Made by a program: the position numbers and the translations under genes. A model generated the notes under the pieces. It was given only the letters and a program-made list of their open reading frames with translations. It was not told where the DNA came from and ran no database searches. From assembly GCF_029946145.1 (NCBI RefSeq), contig NZ_JAQSDY010000027.1:124001-188000 (forward strand): DNA of 64,000 nucleotides. The letters run 5' to 3'. Source of the DNA: Brevundimonas sp. (GTDB lineage Bacteria > Pseudomonadota > Alphaproteobacteria > Caulobacterales > Caulobacteraceae). Every line of letters starts with the position of its first letter. Position 1 is the stretch's first letter. Of this stretch, positions 1 through 7,749 are shown in pieces.

Positions 1-1
1 G

Positions 2-442
2 GACATCATCTACAAGAACCACTATGACATCGGCGTCGCCGTCGGCACCGAGAAGGGGCTGGTCGTGCCGGTCCTGCGCGACGCCGACCAGCTGTCGCTC
101 GCGGGCATCGAAAAGGGCATCGCGGCCCTCGGCAAGGCGGCCCGCGACGGCGACCTGACCCTGGACCAGTTGCAGGGCGGCACCTTCACCATCACCAACG
201 GCGGCACCTACGGCTCGCTGATGTCGACGCCGATCCTGAACGCGCCGCAGTCGGGCATCCTGGGCATGCACAACATCGTCCAGCGCCCGATGGCGGTGGA
301 CGGCCAGGTGGTGATCCGGCCGATGATGTACCTGGCCCTGAGCTATGATCACCGCATCGTCGACGGCAAGGAAGCCGTGACCTTCCTCGTCCGCGTCAAG
401 GACCTGCTGGAAGACCCGGCCCGGGCGTTGCTGGACCTGTGA
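2..442 (+). CDS. odhB: Dihydrolipoamide succinyltransferase, E2 of 2-oxoglutarate dehydrogenase (3' part only)
   Basis: The frame is open from base 2, so the 5' part (lipoyl and E1/E3-binding domains) lies outside the window; what remains is the C-terminal catalytic domain. The active-site motif DHRIVDG, with the general-base His and the Asp of the 2-oxoacid dehydrogenase acyltransferases, lies about 30 residues before the end. The stretch [12 protein letters not shown] and the ending favour the succinyl-transferring type over acetyl or branched-chain E2. It transfers succinyl from lipoyl-lysine to CoA in the TCA cycle. E1 and probably E3 should lie outside; an E3 also occurs at 47.5 kb. Subtype is an inference from motif resemblance. 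Confidence 0.9.
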   Translation, partial: DIIYKNHYDIGVAVGTEKGLVVPVLRDADQLSLAGIEKGIAALGKAARDGDLTLDQLQGGTFTITNGGTYGSLMSTPILNAPQSGILGMHNIVQRPMAVDGQVVIRPMMYLALSYDHRIVDGKEAVTFLVRVKDLLEDPARALLDL

Positions 443-467
443 TCGTTGAGCGGCGGGCGATTTCATA

Positions 468-488
468 GTATCTACGTTTTGTAGATAC
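468..488. promoter_or_regulatory. Perfect inverted repeat upstream of vapB, probable autoregulatory operator
   Basis: GTATCTAC (468-475) and GTAGATAC (481-488) form a perfect 8-bp inverted repeat around a GTTTT spacer, directly in front of the ribosome-binding site GGAGG (489-493) and the vapB ATG at 499. VapB antitoxins, alone or with VapC, normally bind such a palindrome over their own promoter. The AT-rich repeat stands out in this GC-rich sequence and may contain the -10 region. Binding is inferred. Confidence 0.65.
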
Positions 489-498
489 GGAGGTCGCC

Positions 499-789
499 AT
501 GCCCGACCCGAAACGCGGCGTCGCTGAAACGGCGAAGGTCTTTACCCATGGCGGAAGCCAGGCGGTCCGGCTGCCCAAGGCTTTCCGCTTCGAAGGCACG
601 GAGGTCCGTATCCGCAGGGATGGAGACGCCGTTATCCTTGAGCCCAAGCCCGCCGAGCGCCGCCGCCCCTGCACCGAGGCGGAATGGAAAGCGTTCTGGG
701 CGCGCATCGATGCGCTTGGCGATCCGGCTGAACCGTTCCCCGATCCGCCGCCGCAGACCATCACGCCAATCAAGGCGTGGGACGATTGA
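499..789 (+). CDS. vapB: VapB-type antitoxin (SpoVT/AbrB fold)
   Basis: 96 residues. The N-terminal half (about 10-50) has the swapped-hairpin AbrB/MazE DNA-binding signature, with [14 protein letters not shown] typical of VapB antitoxins; the acidic and proline-rich C-terminal half would wrap the toxin. ATG at 499 has a strong GGAGG six bases upstream. The stop overlaps the start of the PIN-domain gene behind it, the usual antitoxin-first order with coupled translation. The palindrome just upstream is the likely operator. It neutralises the VapC ribonuclease and represses the operon. Confidence 0.85.
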   Translation: MPDPKRGVAETAKVFTHGGSQAVRLPKAFRFEGTEVRIRRDGDAVILEPKPAERRRPCTEAEWKAFWARIDALGDPAEPFPDPPPQTITPIKAWDD

Positions 790-1253
790 CCCTCTGTCTG
801 GACAGCGCGACGCTGATCGACCTGATCCGGGGGCGATCGCCGAACGTGCGCGACAATTATCGCGCGGCGGTTCAATCCGGCCTCGAGTTCGCAGTCCCCG
901 CCGTCGTCATGCACGAACTGTTTGCGGGCATGGCCACCAGCCGAAATCCCGCTATCGAGCGCAAGCGGATGGAGGAGACTCTCATCGGCTTGCCGGTGGT
1001 GGACCTGACGGCGGACGATGTGGAAACGACCGGCAGGGTCGCGGGCGATCTGAGGGTGTGCGGCCAGTCCATTGGCGATATCGACACCCTGATCGCCGGC
1101 CAGGCCCTGGCGCGAGGCTGGACGGTTGTGACACGCAACGTTCGTCATTTTGGACGAGTGGAAGGCCTGCCACTGATTGATTGGTCCGTAGGCCGCGATC
1201 TGCTCTCCGCCGCAGCCATTGCCTCACGCATCGAGGCGACGGCCCAACCATGA
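786..1253 (+). CDS. vapC: VapC-type PIN-domain ribonuclease toxin
   Basis: About 155 residues from a TTG overlapping the vapB stop (TTGA); a GTG at 777 is an alternative that adds three residues. PIN-domain acidic positions are visible: Asp in CLDSATLID at the N terminus, Glu in VMHELFAGM, and Asp in [15 protein letters not shown], followed by the typical TRNVRHF segment. VapC toxins are Mg-dependent endoribonucleases that usually cut tRNA or rRNA. Nothing looks truncated, so the toxin is probably active. Its stop overlaps the next gene (ATGA), making a three-gene coupled unit. Confidence 0.85.
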   Translation: MTLCLDSATLIDLIRGRSPNVRDNYRAAVQSGLEFAVPAVVMHELFAGMATSRNPAIERKRMEETLIGLPVVDLTADDVETTGRVAGDLRVCGQSIGDIDTLIAGQALARGWTVVTRNVRHFGRVEGLPLIDWSVGRDLLSAAAIASRIEATAQP

Positions 1254-1567
1254 TCGAGATCGCCCGTTTCGCCGATGTCTATGAGGCCGAGATCGCGGCA
1301 TCGCGCCTGCGAGCGGACGGCTATGCTGCGGTGCTGGGCGGCGCCGAGCACGTGAAGGTCAATCCTCTGGTGCTTCAGGCGCTGGGCGGCGTGAACCTGT
1401 CCGTACCGAACGATTAGGCCGCTGCCGCGCGGACACTGCTTGAACGCCTGCGGGGCGGCGCGGAACGCATCGAGGACGCGGACCCCGTCACCGCCGATCC
1501 GGTGCGCAAGGCCGGGCCGCTGGCGTTCCTCGCGGCGATCGGGCTGGGCTTTCTGATCGGCTCATAG
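1250..1567 (+). pseudogene. DUF2007 small membrane-anchored protein gene interrupted by an in-frame TAG
   Basis: Translation from ATG 1250, which overlaps the vapC stop as ATGA, gives a DUF2007-like domain (putative signal-transducing fold) ending in LGGVNLSVPND at a TAG (1415-1417). The same frame stays open after the TAG for 49 more codons to 1567: an AAAARTLLERL helix, as expected right after the VP-D motif of this family, then a linker and a hydrophobic tail LAFLAAIGLGFLIGS resembling a C-terminal membrane anchor. A single change from GAG (Glu) would explain the stop. Either the gene is freshly broken or only the 55-residue head is made. A sequencing error is also possible. Confidence 0.7.
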
Positions 1568-1680
1568 GGCCTACGTCCATATTTGACGCAGTCGCATGCT
1601 TTCATCACCGAGCCCTCACGGGTCCGGTCTTTGACAACTCAATCTCATCCGGCAATGCGGCGGGTCCACAGACGCCAGGG

Positions 1681-1765
1681 GAGTGGACGGCGGACTCAGT
1701 AGACTCAGTAGACTCTGTAGACTGTGTTTTGAGTGGACGGAGTGGACGCCGTGGACTGGGTTTTC
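1681..1765. repeat. Degenerate short tandem repeat of about 9 bp period
   Basis: The gap between the DUF2007 remnant and the CoA-transferase gene (1568-1798) has no supportable gene. Its centre holds GACTCAGTA repeated twice, a variant GACTCTGTA, then GAGTGGACG, GAGTGGACG and CGTGGACTG: a roughly 9-bp pattern built on GTGGAC/GACTC. Units differ by one or two bases, as expected from slippage followed by drift. It also contains GANTC sites. Function unknown. Confidence 0.6.
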
Positions 1766-1798
1766 GGCCGCCCTCGCATCCCCCGCCCGCCAAAACCG

Positions 1799-2995
1799 CT
1801 ATCGCGTCCTGTCCCGACCCGTCAGTTCGCCCAGCACCTCCTCCGTATCCTGCCCCAGTGCAGGCGGAGCCCGATCATAGGTGACCGGCGTCGCGGACAT
1901 CCGGATCGGCGAGGCCACGGTTCGCACCGGCCCGGACAGGTCCGCCCGCGCCTGCGTCACCTCAAGCCCGCGATGCTTCGCCTGCGGCTCGTCGAACACC
2001 TGATCGACCGTATTGACCGGGCCGCAGGGCACGCCGGCCGCCTCCAGCTTCGTCATCAGCCCATGCATGGTCAGGCCCGCGGTCAGGGCCGACAGCTCGA
2101 CGGTCATCACCGCGCGATGCTCGATGCGCAGGGCGTTGGTGAGGAAGCGGGGGTCGGCGCCGAGGCCGGGCGCGCCCAAGGCCTGCGCCAGCGACCGGAA
2201 CTGGCCGTCGTTGCCCACGGCGATGACGACCATACCATCCGTGCACGGAAAGGGTTGGTACGGGGCCAGGTTCGGATGCGCATTGCCCATCCGTGTCGGC
2301 GCCTTGCCCGAGACGAACCAGTTGGTCGCCTGATTGGCCAGCATGGCGGCCTGGACGTCGAACAGGGCGATGTCGATATGCTGGCCCTGGCCGGTCGCCC
2401 GCGCATGCAGCAGGGCCGCCATGATGGCGTTCGAGGCGTACAGGCCGGTGAACAGGTCGACGACCGCGACCCCCACCTTCATCGGCTCGGCCCCGGCCGC
2501 GCCATCCGGCTGACCGGTGATCGACATCAGCCCGCCCATGGCCTGGATCATGTAGTCATAGCCGGCGCGGTGGGCGTCGGGCCCGTCCTGGCCGAAGCCG
2601 GTGATCGAACAATAGACCAGCTTAGGATTGATCGCCGACAGGGCGGCATGGTCGAGGCCGTATTTCTTCAGCCCGCCCGTCTTGAAATTCTCGACCACCA
2701 CGTCGCAGGTCTTGCTCAGCTCACGGACGATATCCGCCCCCTCGGGCGTGGCCAGATCCAGCTCGACCGACTTCTTGCCCCGGTTGGCGCACAGGAAATA
2801 GGCCGCGTCGCCCTTCGATCCGTCGGCCCTGGTCGTGAACGGCGGGCCCCAGTGGCGGGTGTCGTCGCCGACGCCGGGCCGCTCGATCTTGATCACCTCG
2901 GCCCCCAGATCGGCCAGCATCTGCGTCGCCCATGGCCCGGCCAGCACGCGGGACAGGTCGAGGACGCGAACGCCGGAAAGGGGGCCGTGGGTCAT
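1799..2995 (-). CDS. Class III (CaiB/BaiF family) acyl-CoA transferase
   Basis: 398 residues from ATG at 2995 (protein start MTHGPLSGVRVLDLSRVLAG, the usual family start); the frame is open further upstream only through the inverted repeat described separately. Family features: GAEVIKIERPG near 32-41, the NRGKKSVELDL block, and GYDYMIQAMGG with catalytic Asp147, which carries the acyl-aspartyl intermediate. The enzyme moves CoA between carboxylic acids. With glutaryl-CoA dehydrogenase 570 bp away it could be a glutarate or dicarboxylate CoA-transferase like SUGCT, but the substrate cannot be read from sequence. Confidence 0.88.
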   Translation of the reverse strand: MTHGPLSGVRVLDLSRVLAGPWATQMLADLGAEVIKIERPGVGDDTRHWGPPFTTRADGSKGDAAYFLCANRGKKSVELDLATPEGADIVRELSKTCDVVVENFKTGGLKKYGLDHAALSAINPKLVYCSITGFGQDGPDAHRAGYDYMIQAMGGLMSITGQPDGAAGAEPMKVGVAVVDLFTGLYASNAIMAALLHARATGQGQHIDIALFDVQAAMLANQATNWFVSGKAPTRMGNAHPNLAPYQPFPCTDGMVVIAVGNDGQFRSLAQALGAPGLGADPRFLTNALRIEHRAVMTVELSALTAGLTMHGLMTKLEAAGVPCGPVNTVDQVFDEPQAKHRGLEVTQARADLSGPVRTVASPIRMSATPVTYDRAPPALGQDTEEVLGELTGRDRTR

Positions 2996-3010
2996 GGGGC
3001 GCCTATATCT

Positions 3011-3154
3011 CTCCCTCCCCCTCCGGGGGAGGGTGGTCGCGCAGCGACCGGGTGGGGGCGGCTCGGCGACAAGGACGCCGGCGTTTGTCTCGCCGAGCCC
3101 TCCCCACCCCGCCGTCGCTTCGCGCCGACGACCCTCCCCCTCCGGGGGAGGGAG
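3011..3154. repeat. Long imperfect inverted repeat, cruciform-capable intergenic element
   Basis: Outer arms 3011-3034 and 3131-3154 are exact reverse complements, each containing CTCCCCCTCCGGGGGAG, itself a palindrome. Inside, further pairs fit: GGTGGGG with CCCCACC, and GGCTCGGCGA with TCGCCGAGCC around a GC-rich centre. The whole roughly 144 bp can fold into one long hairpin with sub-hairpins. It lies between two minus-strand genes, upstream of the CoA-transferase start, and would sit in its leader if they are co-transcribed. It looks like a dispersed palindromic element rather than a simple terminator. Confidence 0.75.
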
Positions 3155-3164
3155 ACGTGAGGAA

Positions 3165-3431
3165 TCACAAGCCCGGATCCCACACCCCGGCGTCGCGCAT
3201 GCGGCATTCGCGGGCGGCGCGGGCTCGGCCGCTGACTTCGTCGGCCATGCAACAGACCTCGCTCGAGACCGTGGACTTGTGCAATCCCGGCACAAGGGCG
3301 TGCATGAAGGCGCAGCTCGCCAGTTTCAGCAGGCGGAATCCGAACCGCGACGAGGCGGCCATATGGTGAAAATAGCTCTCGTCGACCTCGCGCGGGTGTT
3401 CGACGAACAGGCGATGGAAGGTGCGGCTCAT
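3165..3431 (-). CDS. Small DUF6356-like protein
   Basis: 88 residues from ATG 3431. The N terminus SRTFHRLFVEHPREVDESYF followed by HMAASSRFGFRLLKLA matches a small alphaproteobacterial family (DUF6356) with a membrane-proximal amphipathic/hydrophobic segment (about 30-50) and no known activity. The C-terminal third is Cys- and charge-containing with no recognisable motif. It stands alone, with the palindromic element downstream on its strand. The family assignment rests on resemblance of the first 50 residues. Confidence 0.55.
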   Translation of the reverse strand: MSRTFHRLFVEHPREVDESYFHHMAASSRFGFRLLKLASCAFMHALVPGLHKSTVSSEVCCMADEVSGRARAARECRMRDAGVWDPGL

Positions 3432-3567
3432 GGCGACAGTCTAGCCTGCGTCGGGCCGTCCCTCTACCCGACCGGTGCATTTTGGCCTAAACCGCGCGCC
3501 AGAACAGGGGGGCCGGATCGGAAGACCATTCCGGCGCGCCCCCCGGCATGCTCAGGAAAGACGACCC

Positions 3568-4758
3568 ATGGCCGACGGCGCCTCCGCTCCCCACAAGACC
3601 TTCCGCTGGGACGACCCGCTGGACCTTTCGGGCCGGCTGACCGACGACGAGCGGATGATCCAGGACGCGGCGCGGTCCTACGCCCGCGAGAAACTGCTGC
3701 CGCGCGTGGTCGAGGCCTTCCGCGACGAGACCTTCGACCGCGCCATCATGACCGAGCTGGGCGAGATGGGCTTCCTCGGCGCCATGCTGCCGGAACAGTA
3801 CGGCGGCTCCTCGGTCAGCCACGTCGCCTATGGCCTGATCGCGCGCGAGATCGAGGCGGTCGACAGCGGCTACCGCTCGGCCATGTCGGTCCAGTCGTCG
3901 CTGGCCATGTACCCCATCTACGCCTTCGGCTCCGAGGAGCAGAAGATGCGCTTCCTGCCGCGCATGGCGGCCGGCGAACTGGTCGGCTGCTTCGGTCTGA
4001 CCGAGGCCGACGGCGGCTCCGATCCGGCCTCGATGAAGACGAAGGCGGTCGCGGTCGAGGGCGGCTACAGGCTGAACGGCGCCAAATACTGGATCACCAA
4101 CAGCCCGATCTCCGACCTGGCCGTCGTCTGGGCCAAGCTGGATGACGTCATCCGCGGCTTCATCGTCGAACGCGGCATGGACGGCTTCACCACCGACAAG
4201 ATCGGCGACAAGCTGAGCCTGCGCGCCTCCATCACCGGCGACATCGGCCTGAACGACGTCTTCGTGCCCGAGGAAAACCTGCTGCCCGGCGTCAAGGGTC
4301 TGCGCGGTCCCTTCTCGTGCCTGAACAAGGCGCGATACGGCATCGCCTGGGGCGCGATGGGCGCCGCCGAGGCCTGTTTCCACCTGACCCGCGACTATGT
4401 CGGCGAGCGCATGCTGTTCGGCCGCCCGCTGTCGTCGCGCCAGCTGGTGCAGAAGAAGCTGGCCGACATGCAGACCGAGATCTTCCTCGGCTTCGAGGGC
4501 GCGCTGGCGCTGGGCCGGCTGCTGGACCAGGGGGCCTGGGTCCCCGAGGCCATCTCGATGATGAAGCGCAACAACTGCGGCAAGGCCTTGGCCATCGCCC
4601 GCGAGGCCCGCGACATGCACGGCGGCGCCGGCATCACCGGCGAGATGCACGTCATGCGCCACGCCATGAACCTCGAGACGGTCAATACCTATGAGGGCGC
4701 CCACGACGTCCACGCCCTGATCCTGGGTCGGGCCATCACGGGCGAGAGCGCCTTCTAG
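3568..4758 (+). CDS. gcdH: Acyl-CoA dehydrogenase, probably glutaryl-CoA dehydrogenase
   Basis: 396 residues, normal length for the family. ATG 3568 follows AGGAAAG at a good distance. Glutaryl-CoA-dehydrogenase features: [11 protein letters not shown] near 101-112 (substrate-binding Arg/Ser region), flavin-binding [13 protein letters not shown] near 140, and the catalytic-base segment TYEGAHDVH at about 374-382. The FAD enzyme oxidises and decarboxylates glutaryl-CoA to crotonyl-CoA in lysine and tryptophan degradation, passing electrons to ETF. The class III CoA-transferase upstream, divergent, could supply glutaryl-CoA. Confidence 0.88.
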   Translation: MADGASAPHKTFRWDDPLDLSGRLTDDERMIQDAARSYAREKLLPRVVEAFRDETFDRAIMTELGEMGFLGAMLPEQYGGSSVSHVAYGLIAREIEAVDSGYRSAMSVQSSLAMYPIYAFGSEEQKMRFLPRMAAGELVGCFGLTEADGGSDPASMKTKAVAVEGGYRLNGAKYWITNSPISDLAVVWAKLDDVIRGFIVERGMDGFTTDKIGDKLSLRASITGDIGLNDVFVPEENLLPGVKGLRGPFSCLNKARYGIAWGAMGAAEACFHLTRDYVGERMLFGRPLSSRQLVQKKLADMQTEIFLGFEGALALGRLLDQGAWVPEAISMMKRNNCGKALAIAREARDMHGGAGITGEMHVMRHAMNLETVNTYEGAHDVHALILGRAITGESAF

Positions 4759-4829
4759 GTCCCGTTTCGACAACTGTCGTCATCGCCGCTTTCCCGCGCT
4801 AGGGTCGGGTGATCACGGGGGACCCAGCG

Positions 4830-6146
4830 ATGCGGCGTTTCAACCTTCGGGCCGGCGGCCTGTCACTGCTGGCGCTCGTCGTCGCGGTTCCGTTGCTGGC
4901 GGCCGAGCCCGCGGTCGCCCAGCAGTCGCCCGTGCCCTTCGACGCCGAGCGCGGGGTCTTCACCTTCGCCAACGGCCTGGAACGGGCCCTGCCCGCCGTG
5001 GTGCAGGTGACGACCCTGGGCCAGTCCGAGGGGCCAAGCTCCGGCGAAAACGAGCCCAGGCCCATCTCAAGCGGTTCGGGCGCCATCATCGACGCGCGCG
5101 AAGGCATCGTCGTCACCAACAACCACGTGGTCGAGGGTGGGCGGAAATTCACCGTCGACATGACCGACGGCCGCATCTTCGACGCGGTCCTGATCGGCAC
5201 GGACAAGGCGACCGACCTGGCCGTGCTGAAGATCGAGGCGGCCGGCCTGTCGCAGATCGAGGTGGCCAGCTCCGATTCGCTGAGGACCGGCGACCTGGCC
5301 TTCGCGGTCGGCTATCCGCTGGGTCTGGACCAGACCCTGACCATGGGCGTGATCTCGGGCCTGGGCCGGTCGGGCATGGGCGATCGGATCGAGGACTATA
5401 TCCAGACCGACGCGGCCGTGAATTCGGGCAATTCGGGCGGACCATTGCTGGACAGCCGGGGCCGGCTGATCGGCATCAACACCTCCATCCTGTCGGGCGG
5501 CGGCGGCGGCAACGACGGCATCGCCTTCGCCGTGCCCAGCCGCATCCTGATGTACGTCGTGGCCCAGCTGCGTGAGACCGGAGAGGTCAAGCGCGGCACG
5601 ACAGGGGTGATCCTCGGCTCGCTGAACGCCGAGCGGTCGCGCGACTTCGGCCTCGGTATCGTGCGCGGGGCCGTTGTCGAGGACGTGGCGCCGGGCTCTT
5701 CGGCCGAGGCCGGGGGCCTGCGCCGCGGTGATGTCATCACCCGCATCCAGAACCGCCCGGTCTCCAACGCCGGCACCGTCGCCGCGACCGTCGGCATCGC
5801 CGCGCCGGGCACCCAGGTCGCGGTCGTCTATCTGCGAGACGGGCGCGAGGGGCGCACGACCATGACCGTCGAGACTCCGGTCGACCGTCTGATGATCGCC
5901 GGCGCCGACGCGGTGATCGCCCGCGGGGCGGCGATGCGTCAGGCGAGCGATGGTCTGCAGGTGTTTTCCGTCGAAGGCGGCTCGTCCGCCGCCGCGGCCG
6001 GTTTGCAGGCCGGCGACATGATCCGCTCGGTCGACGGTCAGGCGACCTCCGACCTTGCCGCCCTGGCCCGGGCGATGGACGGAACGGGCGAAAGGACCCT
6101 CTCGGTCGCGCGCGGCGAGGAAACGGTGGAGATCCGCCTGCCCTGA
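4830..6146 (+). CDS. HtrA/DegP-family periplasmic serine protease with two PDZ domains
   Basis: 438 residues from ATG 4830; an in-frame GTG at 4809 is less likely. A signal peptide (hydrophobic 10-24, AVA-QQ cleavage near 30) directs it to the periplasm. The trypsin-like domain shows the triad His99 (TNNHVV), Asp129 (TDLAVL) and Ser202 (NSGNSGGPL). Two PDZ domains follow, at about 240-330 and 350-435, the first marked by GSSAEAGGLRRGDVI. It should degrade or chaperone misfolded envelope proteins. The strings RGGSS-rich and GGGGGN near 225 form a flexible loop. Paralogue type (DegP, DegQ or DegS) is not settled by sequence. Confidence 0.9.
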   Translation: MRRFNLRAGGLSLLALVVAVPLLAAEPAVAQQSPVPFDAERGVFTFANGLERALPAVVQVTTLGQSEGPSSGENEPRPISSGSGAIIDAREGIVVTNNHVVEGGRKFTVDMTDGRIFDAVLIGTDKATDLAVLKIEAAGLSQIEVASSDSLRTGDLAFAVGYPLGLDQTLTMGVISGLGRSGMGDRIEDYIQTDAAVNSGNSGGPLLDSRGRLIGINTSILSGGGGGNDGIAFAVPSRILMYVVAQLRETGEVKRGTTGVILGSLNAERSRDFGLGIVRGAVVEDVAPGSSAEAGGLRRGDVITRIQNRPVSNAGTVAATVGIAAPGTQVAVVYLRDGREGRTTMTVETPVDRLMIAGADAVIARGAAMRQASDGLQVFSVEGGSSAAAAGLQAGDMIRSVDGQATSDLAALARAMDGTGERTLSVARGEETVEIRLP

Positions 6147-6171
6147 CCCCGACCACGCTCCGAACAGCAAA

Positions 6172-6213
6172 ACGCCCGCTCTGCCGGAGGGGGGAGGGTG
6201 GCGGAGCGGGCGT
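6172..6213 (+). terminator. Possible terminator hairpin after the HtrA-like gene
   Basis: ACGCCCGCTC (6172-6181) and GAGCGGGCGT (6204-6213) are perfect 10-bp complements 26 bases after the protease stop. The 22-base G-rich loop is long and only a short T run follows (CGCTTT), so efficiency is uncertain. A closely similar sequence forms the hairpin behind rplT. Confidence 0.45.
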
Positions 6214-6488
6214 CTCGCTTTGGAGGAAGCATCGACCCGCCGGAGCCCTTGGTGGAGAAATCCAGGAGGGGCTGGGGGGGCTGTTCAGGATCCGGAACTG
6301 CTCCGAACTCCAGCGAGCCGATGCATCAGACTTCACCCTGCAAGGCGGCGGGCGATTGGCCGAAGCGAGGCGATTTCATGTTCGGTGCGATTTCCGCACG
6401 GGGCTGTTCTTGCCGACACAGTGTTCGGTCAGGAGCGTCGGCCACATCAGCGGCGACTCTGGCGTTTCGCGAATGTCGGCGTAACCTG
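6214..6488. other. 275-bp non-coding gap before the DUF2794 gene
   Basis: No open frame with family resemblance or good start context is visible. The gap holds a small hairpin GTGCG-ATTTC-CGCAC (around 6388-6402), a GGATCCGGAAC / CTCCGAACTCC direct-like duplication around 6290-6312, and one GANTC site (GACTC, 6455-6459). It is probably the promoter and leader of the DUF2794 gene; a small RNA is possible but not supported by a clear promoter-terminator pair. Confidence 0.35.
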
Positions 6489-6827
6489 ATGCTGATGAGC
6501 GACGCCGCCGATCTGCAGTCTCAGCCCGGACCGGTCTTCTTCGACCGCAAGGAACTGGACCTGATTCTCAGGGTCTACGGCCGGATGGTCGCCGCCGCCG
6601 AATGGCGCGACTACGCCATGGTCGGGCACAGGGACGTGGCCGAGTTCGCCGTCTTCCGCCGTTCGGGCGACGCGCCGCTCTACCGGATCGAGAAACGGCC
6701 CGCCCTGCGCCTGAAGCAGGGCCAGTGGGCCGTCATTGGCGAAGGCGGCCACGTGCTGCGCCGGGGCCGCGACCTGGCCCAGGTCCTGCGCGTCTTCGAC
6801 AGCCGCCGCTTCTCGATCGTCGAATAG
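6489..6827 (+). CDS. DUF2794 family protein
   Basis: 112 residues from ATG 6489; ATG 6495 is equally possible. It matches the alphaproteobacterial DUF2794 family: FFDRKELDLILRVYGRMVA followed by EWRDYA, then FAVFRRSGDAPLYRIEKRP and a C-terminal LRRGRDLAQVLRVFD. Soluble and basic, with no catalytic motif; function unknown but broadly conserved in the class. It stands alone between the non-coding gap and a strong terminator shared with the convergent Bax-inhibitor gene. Confidence 0.8.
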   Translation: MLMSDAADLQSQPGPVFFDRKELDLILRVYGRMVAAAEWRDYAMVGHRDVAEFAVFRRSGDAPLYRIEKRPALRLKQGQWAVIGEGGHVLRRGRDLAQVLRVFDSRRFSIVE

Positions 6828-6830
6828 AAA

Positions 6831-6856
6831 AGGCCCCGGCGTTTCCGCCGGGGCCT
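6831..6856. terminator. Bidirectional terminator between DUF2794 and Bax-inhibitor genes
   Basis: AGGCCCCGGC (6831-6840) and GCCGGGGCCT (6847-6856) form a perfect 10-bp stem with loop GTTTCC. AAAA precedes it and a CTCTAT run follows, so it can end transcription from both convergent genes, whose stops lie 4 and 25 bases away. Confidence 0.85.
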
Positions 6857-6881
6857 CTATGCGCTCGGGTTTCGCGACCGC

Positions 6882-7625
6882 CTAGTCGCGGCTGCCGCCC
6901 ATGAACATCAGCAGGAACTGGAACAGGTTCACGAAATTGATGAACAGCGACAAGGCGCCAAAGCCGGTCGCCACGCCCATGGCGGCCTTGTCGCCGCCCA
7001 GGGAATAGTAGGTCATCTTCAGCCGCTGGGTGTCGAAGGCGATCAGGCCCGAGAAGATCAGCACGCCGAGGCCGCTGATGATCAGGGCCATCATGCCCGA
7101 CTGAAGGAACATGTTGACCACCATGGCGATGATCAGGCCGATCACGCCCATGATCAGGAAGCTGCCCATCGCGGTCAGATCCTTCTTGGTCGTGTAGCCG
7201 AACAGGCTCAGCCCCCCGAACGCCGCGGCGGTGACGAAGAAGGTCGAGGCGACCGATTCGCCGGTGTAACGCAGGAAGACGATGCCCAGTCCGGCGCCGA
7301 TGGTCGCGACGACGGCCCAGTAGAGCAGGTTCACGCCGCCCGCCGTCGGGTTCTTCATGAAGAACATCGAGCCGAACAGCATCACCAGCGGCGAGAACTG
7401 GACGATCATGCCCAGCATGGTCAGGCCGATGCGGCCGTCCGGACGCACCGCGAACAGCAGTTCCTGCACGGCGGGGACGTTGCCGGTCAGATAGGCCAGG
7501 GCGCCGGCGACCACCAGGCCGAGGGCCAGTTTATTGTAGACGCCCAGCATGAAGCCGCGCAGGCCCGCGTCCACCGACATGTCGGCGGTGGCGGGCATCG
7601 AATAGCCGTTTCTGAAATCGCTCAT
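6882..7625 (-). CDS. Bax inhibitor-1 / YccA family membrane protein
   Basis: 247 residues starting MSDFRNGYSMPATAD at ATG 7625. Seven hydrophobic segments follow a short hydrophilic N terminus; the family signature region includes GLSLFGYTTKKDLTAMG and the final helices around FGALSLFINFVNLF. Inner-membrane proteins of this family (YccA, YbhL, TMBIM relatives) modulate FtsH proteolysis or calcium leak; the precise role here is unknown. The start lies 124 bp from the divergent thpR, so they share a promoter region. Confidence 0.9.
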   Translation of the reverse strand: MSDFRNGYSMPATADMSVDAGLRGFMLGVYNKLALGLVVAGALAYLTGNVPAVQELLFAVRPDGRIGLTMLGMIVQFSPLVMLFGSMFFMKNPTAGGVNLLYWAVVATIGAGLGIVFLRYTGESVASTFFVTAAAFGGLSLFGYTTKKDLTAMGSFLIMGVIGLIIAMVVNMFLQSGMMALIISGLGVLIFSGLIAFDTQRLKMTYYSLGGDKAAMGVATGFGALSLFINFVNLFQFLLMFMGGSRD

Positions 7626-7749
7626 GGCGATGTCGGTCCTCCGTTGGGCCGGGCAATCCCGGCCTTTGCACAAATATCGGGCCGCACAGCCCCTTCCGCA
7701 AGGAAAACCGGACTTGGGCGCAACGATCCCAGCCGCTACCAAAGGCCGC

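Noticed and set aside
1681..1765. Possible CRISPR-like repeat
   Set aside because: Units are about 9 bp, degenerate and lack spacers.
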